From: Thiohalobacter sp.
GTDB lineage: Bacteria; Pseudomonadota; Gammaproteobacteria; Thiohalobacterales; Thiohalobacteraceae
Length of the DNA stretch: 64,000 bases
Assembly: GCF_027000115.1 (NCBI RefSeq)
Contig: NZ_JALTON010000039.1
Coordinates: 62,001-126,000 of the forward strand
Reading direction: 5' to 3'
Shown here: positions 25,741 through 34,007 of the stretch, piece after piece
How the letters are laid out: each line of letters begins with the position of its first letter
Position numbering within the stretch: the first letter of the stretch is position 1
Program-made: the position numbers and the translations under genes
The notes under the pieces: generated by a model
Seen by the model: the letters and a program-made list of their open reading frames with translations, nothing else
What the model was told of the DNA's origin: nothing
Database searches by the model: none

Positions 25741-27573
25741 ATGCTGAACACCCGACCGACCCAGGTACCCCAGACCGGCGCCCAGGACCTGCGCACCCTG
25801 CGTGCCCTCCTGCCCTTCCTCTGGCGCTACCGGGGCCGGGTGCTGCTGGCACTGGGTTTCCTGATCCTGGCCAAGGCGGCCAATGTGGGCGTGCCGCTGG
25901 TGCTCAAGGACATCGTCGATGCCCTGGACGTCTCCGCCCATGCCGAGCTGATCCTGCCGCTGGGGTTGCTGCTGGCCTACGGCGCGCTGCGGCTGGCCAG
26001 CGCCGCCTTCAACGAGCTGCGGGACTCGGTGTTCGCACGCGTCCGCCACGGCGCCATGCGCAGCGTTTCGCTGCGCATGCTGGACCACCTGCACGCCCTG
26101 TCGCTGCGCTATCACCTGGAGCGCAAGACCGGCGCCATCTCCCGCGACATGGAGCGCGGCACCCGGGCGGTCAGTTCGCTGCTCAACTACATGGTGTTCA
26201 ACATCGTGCCCACGCTGGTCGAGGTTGCAATGATCGGCGGCCTGCTGCTCGCCAAGTACGACCCCTGGTTCACCGTGGTGACCTTCGCCTCGGTCATCGG
26301 CTACATCCTCTACACCTTCGTCATCACCGAATGGCGGATGAAGTACCGGGTGGAGATGAACCGCATGGACTCCATCGCCAACACCCAGGCGGTGGACAGC
26401 CTGCTCAACTACGAGACGGTGAAGTACTTCGGCAACGAACGCCATGAGCTGCGGCGCTACGACCACAGCCTCGCCGCCTGGGAGGAAGCCGCCGTCAGGA
26501 GCCAGACCTCGCTGTCGGCCCTGAACGTCGGTCAATCCGGCATCATCGCCCTGGGCGTGACCCTGATCATGGTGCTGGCGGCCCGCGGCGTGGTGGCCGG
26601 CGAAATGAGCATCGGCGACCTGGTGCTGGTCAACGCCCTGATGCTGCAACTGTTCATCCCGCTCAATTTTCTCGGCATCGTCTACAGCCAGCTCAAGCAC
26701 GCCCTGGCCGATCTGCGGCAGATGTTCGACGTGCTGGAAACCGAGCCCGAGATCCGCGACGCCCCGGACGCGCGGCCGCTGGAGGTGGGGAACGGCGAGG
26801 TGCGGTTCGAACACGTCTCCTTCGCCTACGACCCGGATCGTCCCATCCTGCACGACGTGGACTTCGTGATCCCGCCCGGCCAGAAGGTGGCGGTGGTCGG
26901 CCCCAGCGGCGCCGGCAAGTCCACCCTCGCCCGCCTGCTGTTCCGCTTCTATGACGTGGACGGCGGCCGCATCCTGATCAACGGCCAGGACATCCGCGAG
27001 GTGACCCAGCAGAGTCTGCGCGCGGCCATCGGCATCGTTCCGCAGGACACGGTGCTGTTCAACGACACCCTCTACTACAACATCAGCTATGCCCGCCCGG
27101 ACGCCACGCGCGAGGAGGTGATCGAGGCGGCCCGACTGGCCAACATCCACCACTTCATCGCCAGCCTGCCCCAGGGCTATGACACCCTGGTCGGAGAACG
27201 CGGCCTGAAGCTCTCCGGTGGCGAAAAACAGCGCGTGGCCATTGCCCGCGTCATCCTCAAGCGGCCCCGCATCCTGGTATTCGACGAGGCGACCTCCAGC
27301 CTGGATTCGCATTCCGAACGGGTCATCCTCGAGGCCCTGCGCCAGGTCGCCGCCGACCACACCACGCTGGTCATCGCCCACCGGCTGTCCACCATCGTCG
27401 ATGCCGACCGTATCCTGGTCATGGAGCACGGCCGCATCGTCGAACAGGGCACCCATGCCGGCCTGCTCGCCCACGACGGCATCTATGCCCACCTCTGGAC
27501 CCTGCAGCAGGAGGAACAGCGGGTGGAACGGCTGGAAGAGGCCGCGGACCGAACCGGTCCCGCTCAGCGCTGA
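25741..27573 (+). CDS. ATM1/HMT1-type ABC exporter (membrane-ATPase fusion)
   Basis: A half-transporter of 610 residues with a six-helix ABC membrane domain (about 25-330) fused to an ATPase. The signature NYETVKYFGNE is characteristic of the ATM1/HMT1 group, which exports glutathione-conjugated sulfur species or metals; in bacteria it confers metal tolerance. The ATPase shows Walker A GPSGAGKST near 398, the LSGGEKQR signature, Walker B ILVFDEATSSLD and the H-loop AHRL. The start at 25741 fits the family; the longer open frame upstream is antisense to the small gene. The 3' end overlaps the convergent GGDEF-EAL gene by 10 bases. Confidence 0.92.
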   Translation: MLNTRPTQVPQTGAQDLRTLRALLPFLWRYRGRVLLALGFLILAKAANVGVPLVLKDIVDALDVSAHAELILPLGLLLAYGALRLASAAFNELRDSVFARVRHGAMRSVSLRMLDHLHALSLRYHLERKTGAISRDMERGTRAVSSLLNYMVFNIVPTLVEVAMIGGLLLAKYDPWFTVVTFASVIGYILYTFVITEWRMKYRVEMNRMDSIANTQAVDSLLNYETVKYFGNERHELRRYDHSLAAWEEAAVRSQTSLSALNVGQSGIIALGVTLIMVLAARGVVAGEMSIGDLVLVNALMLQLFIPLNFLGIVYSQLKHALADLRQMFDVLETEPEIRDAPDARPLEVGNGEVRFEHVSFAYDPDRPILHDVDFVIPPGQKVAVVGPSGAGKSTLARLLFRFYDVDGGRILINGQDIREVTQQSLRAAIGIVPQDTVLFNDTLYYNISYARPDATREEVIEAARLANIHHFIASLPQGYDTLVGERGLKLSGGEKQRVAIARVILKRPRILVFDEATSSLDSHSERVILEALRQVAADHTTLVIAHRLSTIVDADRILVMEHGRIVEQGTHAGLLAHDGIYAHLWTLQQEEQRVERLEEAADRTGPAQR

Positions 27574-29660
27574 CCGTCCCGATCGCCGGCGAGCCAGCGC
27601 CGGGCAAAGGCATCGGCAGGCAAGGGACGCCCGAACAGATAGCCCTGGGCATGTCCGGCACCCAGTCGTCGCAGGGTATCGGCCTGGGCATCGGTCTCGA
27701 CGCCCTCGGCCACCGTCGTCAGCCCCAGTTGCCGGGCCATGGCGACGATGGCCGTCACCAGCCCCTGTTCCTGGCGATGCGCCAGCATGCGCTGCACGAA
27801 GGACAGATCGATCTTCAGCCGGTCCACCTCGAAGCGGCCGAGATAGGCCAGCGAGGAATAGCCGGTTCCGAAGTCATCGATGGCAAGTGCAAATCCGGCA
27901 TCCGACAGGGTGCGCAGCATGACCACGGCCGCCTCGGGATCCTCGGCCAGCGCGGACTCCGTCAGCTCGAGTTCGAACAGTTCGGGCGCCAGCCCGGCTT
28001 CCTTCACGATCGCCTCGGCCTGGCGGGCAAAATCGGCGTCGCCGAACTGGCGCGCCGAGACGTTCACGGCCAGCCGTCCGGGCAGGGCCAGCCCCGCCTC
28101 CCGCCAGTCCAGAAGGATCCGGCACGCACGGCGCAGAACCCAGGCGCCCAGCGTCTCCATCATCCCCCGCTCCTCCGCCACCGGTATGAATTCCGAGGGT
28201 GCGATGGTTCCCAGGACGGGCTCCTCCCAGCGCAGCAACGCCTCGGCACCCGACAGCGCCCCCGTCGCCAGCTCGATCTGTGGTTGCAGATGAAGCCGGA
28301 GCTGGTCGCCGGTTTCCAGCGCGCGGGCCAGACTGGCCGCGATATCGACCTTGCGCGCGAAACGCGTTTCCAGTTCCGGATGATAGAAGGCGACGGCATT
28401 GCGGATGGCCTTGGCGCGGTACATGGCCATGTCGGCAAAGCGCATCAGATCGCCAGCGGCCTCGGCATCGTTCGGGTAGAGGGCGACGCCGATGCTGGCA
28501 TCAATGGAAACTGCATGCCCATCGAACTCCACCGGATCGATCACCGCCTCGCGCAGGCGTTCGGCGATGCGCATGGCCGCATCCTGGTCAGCGCCCTCGG
28601 CGATCACCGCGAACTCGTCACCACCCAGTCGGGCGACGGTCTCTTCCTCGCGCAGGACCTTGAGCAGACGATGTCCGATGATGGCCAGCGCCTGGTCACC
28701 GGCCCCATGCCCGAGGGTATCGTTGATTTCCTTGAAGTGGTCGAGATCAAGATACAGCAGCGCCAACGGCCGACGATGGCGGCGGGCGCCGGCCAGCCCC
28801 TGCTCCAGCCGCCGCAGACACAGGGAGCGGTTCGGTAGCCCCGTGAGTTCGTCGTGAAAGGCCAGGTGCCGGATACGCTCCGACTGCAACCGTTGCTCGG
28901 TGACATCCGTGAAGAAGATGGTCAGGCCATCCGGGGACGGGTAGATGCGACTCTCGAACCAGCGATCACAGGGCGGGTAGTATTCGGTCAGCGTGGTATA
29001 GCGCTGTGTGCTCATGGCCTCGACATAGGCCTGATGGAAGGGCTGTCCGACCCCTTCCGGGAATTCTTCCCAGATGTTGTGCCCGATCAGGTCCTCGGGC
29101 TGCCGCCGGTCGAGCATGCGCGCGGCCTGCGGGTTCAGGAAGGTGTAACGCCAGTCGCGATCGAGCGCCACCACACCATCGGTGACCCGTTCCAGCACCG
29201 TCTCCAGCAGCTGTCGCGCAGATTCGCTCTGTCGCAGCAGCCGGGCGCGCTCGGCCTCGAGCATGCGTTCGGCCTCGATGCTGCGCGTCACCGAAAGCAC
29301 ATGGGGCTCGCCGCCCAGGCGGATGATGTTCGACGCCACCCGCCCCGGCACCAGCCGTCCATCCTTGAGCCGAAACTCCGCCTCGAAGGCCTCCACGTGC
29401 CCGTACTGCTGGACGATCTCCGCCAGTCGCTCGCGGTCCCCGGGATCGGCCCACAACCCGATCTCGTTTGAAGTGCGGCCTATCACCTCCTGGGGCGCGT
29501 AACCGGTCAGCCGGCAGAAGCCCTCGTTGACCTCGACATACCGGCCGTCGGCAATCCGAATGATGCTGATGGCGTCCGGATGGGTATGGAAGGCCACACG
29601 AAAGCGTTCCTCGCTCTCGCGCAGGGCACTGATAACATCGATGTCGGGCGCAAGCGGCAT
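27564..29660 (-). CDS. PAS-PAS-GGDEF-EAL cyclic-di-GMP signalling protein
   Basis: A 698-residue sensor for cyclic-di-GMP turnover with no transmembrane segment, so likely cytoplasmic. Order: PAS domain (about 15-130), second PAS (about 145-260), GGDEF domain with an intact RLGGDEFAVI site, then EAL domain with intact GAEALLRW, DDFGTGYSSLAYL and AEGVET motifs. There is no RxxD inhibitory site just before GGDEF. Both catalytic motifs are intact, so net activity cannot be predicted. GGAGGGGACGGT precedes the ATG. A PilZ receptor gene and motAB lie 4 kb away. Confidence 0.92.
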   Translation of the reverse strand: MPLAPDIDVISALRESEERFRVAFHTHPDAISIIRIADGRYVEVNEGFCRLTGYAPQEVIGRTSNEIGLWADPGDRERLAEIVQQYGHVEAFEAEFRLKDGRLVPGRVASNIIRLGGEPHVLSVTRSIEAERMLEAERARLLRQSESARQLLETVLERVTDGVVALDRDWRYTFLNPQAARMLDRRQPEDLIGHNIWEEFPEGVGQPFHQAYVEAMSTQRYTTLTEYYPPCDRWFESRIYPSPDGLTIFFTDVTEQRLQSERIRHLAFHDELTGLPNRSLCLRRLEQGLAGARRHRRPLALLYLDLDHFKEINDTLGHGAGDQALAIIGHRLLKVLREEETVARLGGDEFAVIAEGADQDAAMRIAERLREAVIDPVEFDGHAVSIDASIGVALYPNDAEAAGDLMRFADMAMYRAKAIRNAVAFYHPELETRFARKVDIAASLARALETGDQLRLHLQPQIELATGALSGAEALLRWEEPVLGTIAPSEFIPVAEERGMMETLGAWVLRRACRILLDWREAGLALPGRLAVNVSARQFGDADFARQAEAIVKEAGLAPELFELELTESALAEDPEAAVVMLRTLSDAGFALAIDDFGTGYSSLAYLGRFEVDRLKIDLSFVQRMLAHRQEQGLVTAIVAMARQLGLTTVAEGVETDAQADTLRRLGAGHAQGYLFGRPLPADAFARRWLAGDRDGQR

Positions 29661-29761
29661 ACCGTCCCCTCCGGCCGTGGTGGTAGCGAAAGTCACGGCC
29701 TGCCGGCGTGCAGACGCCCCGCGAGCGTCGCGCCTGCCATCGTTTGAGGAAAGTATAGCCT

Positions 29762-29920
29762 GCATCTTGCCGCAAGGGCCGCGGATGATGACGGATTTGC
29801 CGCGGAAAGCGGGCGGTCGCAAAGCGACTCCGGACCATGGCGGAGAAAGCCGCTTCATCGCCCGCCAGCACAACGACTTACCCGACGCCCGCCTCCGGGT
29901 TGAAGCAACATGCAAGCCAG
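29762..29920 (+). repeat. Copy of the dispersed intergenic element
   Basis: It aligns end to end with the 51306-51567 element but is shorter (about 159 bases). The left end is GCATCTTGCCGCAAGGGCC then GCGGATGATGACGGA. The middle has AAAGCGGGCGGTCGCAAAG, and the right half has CCATGGCGGAGAA, TTCATCGCCCGCCAGCACAAC and CGCCCGCCTCCG. The central hairpin of the full element is missing. It fills much of the 361-base gap between the cyclic-di-GMP gene and the anti-sigma gene; nothing else was seen there. Confidence 0.75.
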
Positions 29921-30021
29921 GCGGCGGGCACAGATACCTCGCCCCGGATCTCCGGGACACGCAACATACTGACGATGGGTGGAAACCGTGTCGATGGACG
30001 GCCCGGACGGGCCGCCACCGA

Positions 30022-30729
30022 TCAGACCTTGATGTAGGACCAGCCCTCGCGCAGGCGCTGAATCACGTGCTCGACGGCGGTGGAATCGGTATGGGTGCCG
30101 TTGATCAACAGCGCCTTCTGACCCCGTTCCTGCACCCGCTTCACGGCATTGCTGCAGGCGATGAAGGTGAGATTGTCGTACTCGTTCATCATGCGCGCGA
30201 CCCGGGCCGCATAGGGGGAAACATCCACTCGCAGCATGTCCAGGCCGCCGGCATTGGCCAGCACCTCGACCTTGATGCCCTGCTCCCGATACTGTCGCAA
30301 CAGCTTCTCGGCGTCGTCGAGAACGGTCTCGAACTTGCCGGGATCCGCCTCGGCGATATGCAGTACCACCCGGTACCGACTGGCCACCACGTCCTGCAGC
30401 ACCACGCTGTTGACGCCAGCCTCCGGGACCGGGCGCAGGTGCCAGCCGGCGAAGAAACTGACCGCCAGGAAGACCAGCCCCGCGGCGACGCCGCCCAGTC
30501 GCACCCGCCGCCGCGGCCGTTCGCCGCCATGTCGGGGCGGATGTGCCTCCCCGAAGGCGAGATGCATCCATTCCTTGGTGCGGCGAAGCTCGCAGACCTG
30601 CTCGCGCAACCGGGGATCGGCCTCCATCGCCGCCAGCAGGCGCTCGCGGCCATGCGTATCCAACTGGCCGTCGACGAAGGCGTGCAGCTCGTCGTCACTG
30701 AAGGCAGGGGTCCTGTTGATCCTGTTCAT
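30022..30729 (-). CDS. Membrane anti-sigma factor with extracytoplasmic DsrE-like domain
   Basis: A 235-residue protein in three parts. Residues 10-60 resemble an anti-sigma domain (DDELHAFVDGQLD then helices), without a full zinc H-x3-CxxC site. One transmembrane helix (about 77-98) separates it from a periplasmic domain of about 135 residues. That domain resembles COG1416/DsrE-type proteins: IAEADPGKFETVLDDAEKLL, then FIACSNAVKR with a single cysteine, ending GWSYIKV. The exported protein at 31512 has the same layout (FSACDNTFAK, ending GYHLIKP). The gene follows the ECF sigma gene by 28 bases. A GTG one codon upstream is an alternative start. The sensing role is inferred. Confidence 0.8.
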   Translation of the reverse strand: MNRINRTPAFSDDELHAFVDGQLDTHGRERLLAAMEADPRLREQVCELRRTKEWMHLAFGEAHPPRHGGERPRRRVRLGGVAAGLVFLAVSFFAGWHLRPVPEAGVNSVVLQDVVASRYRVVLHIAEADPGKFETVLDDAEKLLRQYREQGIKVEVLANAGGLDMLRVDVSPYAARVARMMNEYDNLTFIACSNAVKRVQERGQKALLINGTHTDSTAVEHVIQRLREGWSYIKV

Positions 30730-30757
30730 CACAACTGCTTATACCACTCCATACAGG

Positions 30758-31333
30758 CTAGCGCACGCGCCGCAGGCGGGCGGGTTCGGCCGCCCCTTCC
30801 TCTTCGGCCAGGCCTTCGGGCCGGGGCCGGATGGCCCTGAGCGAGCGCTGCAGGGCCTTGCGCGCACGGTTCAGACGGCTCATTACGGTGCCGATCGGTA
30901 TTTCAAGAATTTCCGCGACTTCGGCGTAGGTCAAGCCCTCCAGATCGACCAGCGTGACGACCTCGCGCTGTCCCACCGGCAGGCGAGCGACGGCGGCACG
31001 CACCCGTTCCACGATCTCGATGCGGCTGGTCAGGCCCTCGACGCTCGGCCCGCCCGGCATCTGTTCCTCGTCGAGCTGGCAGCTTGGACGCTGGCGACGC
31101 AGATACTGGCGCCAGCAGTTGTGCAGCACCGAGTACATCCAGGCATGGAGGCGGTCGGGATCGCGCAACTGATGGCTCTTCTGCAACGCCAGCGCCATGG
31201 CCTCCTGGACCAGATCGTCCGCGACCATTTCGTCTCCACACCAGGCAAAAGCCACCTTGTACAGGCGGCCACGGCTGCGGGCAATGCGGTCGCGCAGCGT
31301 CAGCGCCGCACAGAGTCGGGTTACCAGTTTCAT
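30758..31333 (-). CDS. ECF-type RNA polymerase sigma factor
   Basis: Sigma-70 family ECF factor of about 191 residues with only regions 2 and 4. Region 2 has DDLVQEAMALAL and LHAWMYSVLHNCWRQYLRR. Region 4 has the helix-turn-helix GLTYAEVAEILEIPIGTVMSRLNRARKAL. An Arg/Glu/Ala-rich tail of about 25 residues follows. The start was set at MKLVTRL. The ribosome site is poor (AGG directly at the ATG), so a leaderless or alternative start is possible. It is followed by its anti-sigma gene and is divergent from a DsrE-like and a porin gene. Confidence 0.88.
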   Translation of the reverse strand: MKLVTRLCAALTLRDRIARSRGRLYKVAFAWCGDEMVADDLVQEAMALALQKSHQLRDPDRLHAWMYSVLHNCWRQYLRRQRPSCQLDEEQMPGGPSVEGLTSRIEIVERVRAAVARLPVGQREVVTLVDLEGLTYAEVAEILEIPIGTVMSRLNRARKALQRSLRAIRPRPEGLAEEEGAAEPARLRRVR

Positions 31334-31362
31334 CCTGTCCGTGTAGATGCACCCTGCGCCCG

Positions 31363-31443
31363 TTTTATTTCCTCTATTTCGAACCTGCGACACCAAACTC
31401 GTCCGGGCCATGCCCCGGCGGAATAAAACCACCCGCCAGGTTC
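31363..31443. promoter_or_regulatory. Inverted-repeat control region between the ECF sigma gene and the DsrE-porin genes
   Basis: GAACCTG at 31381-31387 is mirrored by CAGGTTC at 31437-31443, and TTTTATT at 31363 by AATAAAA at 31422. The near-palindrome CCGGGCCA/TGCCCCGG (31403-31418) lies between them. GAACC resembles the -35 element of many ECF promoters, and CGTC follows 14 bases after GAACCTG's GAACC on the plus strand. The region could hold facing ECF promoters or an operator; the exact elements are unproven. Confidence 0.45.
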
Positions 31444-31511
31444 TCTATGGGGCCAGGCAGACGACACGCCGTCCGCCTGGCAATCAGAGAACCCGAACGA
31501 GGAGGATGTTC

Positions 31512-31967
31512 ATGTCCGATCACAAGCAGTGGTGGCACTGGCTGTGGGCCCTGTGTCTGGCCCTCGGCCTTGCCGGCAACACACTGGCCGCCGAAAACCC
31601 CAAGCCCTTCGCTGAAAAACGCATTGTGCTGCAGATCAGCGATCCCGATCCCTTCAAGCAGACGCTGGTCCTCAACGTGGCCAGCAACCTGGTCAAGTAC
31701 TACGGACCGGACAAAGTGGACATCGAGATCGTCGCCTTCGGGCCCGGGCTGCGCCTGCTGCTGGCCGAGAACGCCAACGCCGGTCGCATCGACTCGCTCG
31801 CCGAAGGCGCCGGTGTGCGCTTTTCCGCCTGTGACAACACCTTTGCCAAGTACACCAAGGCACTGGGCCGGGAACCGGCCCTGAACCCGCGTGCACGGCA
31901 TGTCAAGGCCGGGGTCGTGCGCATCATCGAATTGATGAAGCAGGGCTACCACCTGATCAAGCCCTGA
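31512..31967 (+). CDS. Exported DsrE-like (COG1416-type) protein
   Basis: A 151-residue protein with a signal peptide (MSDHKQWWHWLWALCLALGL, cleaved near NTLAAE). The mature part resembles the DsrE/COG1416 fold: IVLQISDPDPFKQTLVLNVAS, FGPGLRLLL, GVRFSACDNTF and the C-terminal GYHLIKP. One cysteine remains in the mature protein, in the position where the family keeps a reactive cysteine. GAGGAGG with 6-base spacing sets the start at 31512. Its fold matches the periplasmic domain of the neighbouring anti-sigma factor. A role in binding or sensing periplasmic sulfane sulfur is inferred, not shown. Confidence 0.82.
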   Translation: MSDHKQWWHWLWALCLALGLAGNTLAAENPKPFAEKRIVLQISDPDPFKQTLVLNVASNLVKYYGPDKVDIEIVAFGPGLRLLLAENANAGRIDSLAEGAGVRFSACDNTFAKYTKALGREPALNPRARHVKAGVVRIIELMKQGYHLIKP

Positions 31968-32017
31968 TTCGGGTGACCTCCACACAGAACAGCTACACTG
32001 CAGCGAAGGAGCATTCC

Positions 32018-33310
32018 ATGAAATCACTCAACACCGCGATCAAGATGTGCCTGGCGACCGCCGCGCTGGCCAGCGCGCCGGGTCACGCCGCCAACTGGCT
32101 GATGCTTCAGGGCACCGAGCCAGCCGGCTCCGCCGCCCGCGCCAAGCTCTGGGGCTTTGTCCAGGCCCAGTACCAGAAGGACTTTTCGGAGCCCTTTGTC
32201 AATGCCGGCACGGAGGTCTACATTCCGCCCAAGCTGATCGGTCCCAACCTCGACGACCAGTCCCAGTTCAATGTCAACCGGGCGCGTATCGGCGTACGCG
32301 GCACGGGCTTCCCGCTGGACAGCAACGTCAACTACTTCGTGCTCGTGGAAATGGGCAACAACGCCATCACCAACGGTGCCAATTCCTTTGCCCATCTGAC
32401 CGATGCCAGCATCACCCTGAATCACATCGAGGGGGCGCGTGTCCGCGCCGGCCTGTTCAAGTATCCGGGCTCCGAAGAGGGCCTGCAGGCCATTCACGTA
32501 TTCGACTACATCAATTTCACCAATGTGACCAACCAGTTGCTTCTCGAGCGTTTTCCGGATGCATCGGACACCAACCAGGCAGCGACGCCCACGCCCAACG
32601 CCGACATGAACCAGATCTCCAATCCGGTCGGTGCCTTCCGTGATGTCGGCGTGCAGGTCTTCGACACCTTCAGGAACGGGGAGTGGGAGCACAGCTACGC
32701 GCTGATGTATGGCAACGGCAATGGCCTGAACTTCGGCGACGGCAACGGCAACGGCAAGGGCAACCTCTACGCCTACTGGGCCTCGGAGAAGGTGTTCGGC
32801 GGCAAGGGTGGCCGGCGCGAGGGCTGGAAGACCTTTGCCTGGTGGCAAAAGGGCAAACGCGTGAACGCCTACGACACCAGCCAGGAGCAGAACCGCACCC
32901 GCTGGGGCGCAGGCACCAAGTATCTGAAGAAGCCCTGGCGCGTGACCGCCGAGTACATGAAGGGCAAGGGCATGATCTTCCAGGGACCGCACCGCCCGCA
33001 GCATCTGTTCAACGATCTCGAGGCGAGCGGCTGGTATGTCGAGGGCGGCTGGTACATCCCGCAGACCGCCTGGGAAATCGACCTGCGCTATGACTACTAC
33101 AAGCGCGACGAGAACCATCCCACCTCGGCCGCAGGCGACCAGACGGAGTTCAAGACCTGGACCATCGGCGCCCAGTACCACTTCAACAAGAAGACCCGGG
33201 TGAACATCGAGTACGCCGCGCGCGACAACAGCTCCGACACCACGGCCATCGACAACCAGAACAAGGACGTGAAGGGGCGCCTTGCCATCCAGCTCACCGC
33301 GATCTTCTGA
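32018..33310 (+). CDS. Outer-membrane porin (OprP/O-like family)
   Basis: A 430-residue beta-barrel protein with a signal peptide ending GHAA. Features are alternating aromatic/charged strands, the NVNRARIGVRGTGFPLDSNVNYF segment typical of OprP/OprO-like porins, a Gly/Asn-rich loop (GNGNGLNFGDGNGNGKGN, about 240-260), and a C-terminal phenylalanine (LAIQLTAIF) for BAM recognition. AAGGAG precedes the ATG. It lies 50 bases after the DsrE-like gene with no terminator between, so the two are probably co-transcribed. The selectivity is unknown. Confidence 0.83.
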   Translation: MKSLNTAIKMCLATAALASAPGHAANWLMLQGTEPAGSAARAKLWGFVQAQYQKDFSEPFVNAGTEVYIPPKLIGPNLDDQSQFNVNRARIGVRGTGFPLDSNVNYFVLVEMGNNAITNGANSFAHLTDASITLNHIEGARVRAGLFKYPGSEEGLQAIHVFDYINFTNVTNQLLLERFPDASDTNQAATPTPNADMNQISNPVGAFRDVGVQVFDTFRNGEWEHSYALMYGNGNGLNFGDGNGNGKGNLYAYWASEKVFGGKGGRREGWKTFAWWQKGKRVNAYDTSQEQNRTRWGAGTKYLKKPWRVTAEYMKGKGMIFQGPHRPQHLFNDLEASGWYVEGGWYIPQTAWEIDLRYDYYKRDENHPTSAAGDQTEFKTWTIGAQYHFNKKTRVNIEYAARDNSSDTTAIDNQNKDVKGRLAIQLTAIF

Positions 33311-33331
33311 GCCAGACGCCCCGAAGGCGCG

Positions 33332-33361
33332 AAGGCCCCGCCATGGCGGGGCCTTTTCTTT
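33332..33361 (+). terminator. Rho-independent terminator after the porin
   Basis: An 11-base perfect stem (AAGGCCCCGCC / GGCGGGGCCTT) followed by TTCTTT, starting 21 bases after the porin stop. It closes the DsrE-porin transcript. Confidence 0.88.
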
Positions 33362-33386
33362 CAGTGGACAACCCGAAAGCAGGTGA

Positions 33387-34007
33387 CTATTCCTCCTCGG
33401 CACCCTGCTGTTCCCGCTGTTGCCGCAGCAGTTCGGTCTCGCGGCTCATGATGTGCGCACAGAGCAGGTCGCGATCGGTTTCGCGAATACACTCGTATTC
33501 CACGGCAACCTGCCACGGATGGTCGGGATGACCGGTGGCGGCACGCTCGCAGTACACCACCCGCGCTGCCGCCAGCACGCCGATCATTTCCGGCAACAGG
33601 GCGAAACGCAGTTCGAGCAGGGCGCCAGGCTCGATCTCGCTGCGGGCCGGAAACACCATGCCACCGGCACTGAGGTTGACCCGCAGAGCGGACTCCACGC
33701 CCAGCGCCATTTCCTCCATGACGAACAGCCGCGCCAACTGGTTCAGCTTCTGGTCCATGATGCGAAGGTAGCGCGCCAGCTCCGGAGAGCGGGCCGAGAA
33801 ACCGTGCAGGATGCGGTTCATGGCGCGCGAATGGGTGGCGAAATTGGCCGCCACCGTGAAACGGTCGGGGATGCGGTCGGCCAACCGCAGGCGCAGGGGC
33901 TCAAGCTCCGCCTCGCCGATCGGACGATGCTCCAGCAGCACCTGGTCCTCGATACGGAAATACTCGCGGCGCTCCTCTTCGGTCGGCCGGATCTGCCGGT
34001 CACTCAT
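33387..34007 (-). CDS. PilZ-domain cyclic-di-GMP receptor protein
   Basis: A 206-residue cytoplasmic protein. RREYFRIED near residue 12 and LRVNLSAGGMVF in the middle resemble the RxxxR and (D/N)xSxxG cyclic-di-GMP-binding motifs of PilZ domains, although they are widely spaced by a helical insert. The start overlaps the motB stop (ATGAGTGA), so translation is coupled to the flagellar stator. A flagellar brake or motility-switch role is a reasonable inference. Confidence 0.75.
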   Translation of the reverse strand: MSDRQIRPTEEERREYFRIEDQVLLEHRPIGEAELEPLRLRLADRIPDRFTVAANFATHSRAMNRILHGFSARSPELARYLRIMDQKLNQLARLFVMEEMALGVESALRVNLSAGGMVFPARSEIEPGALLELRFALLPEMIGVLAAARVVYCERAATGHPDHPWQVAVEYECIRETDRDLLCAHIMSRETELLRQQREQQGAEEE

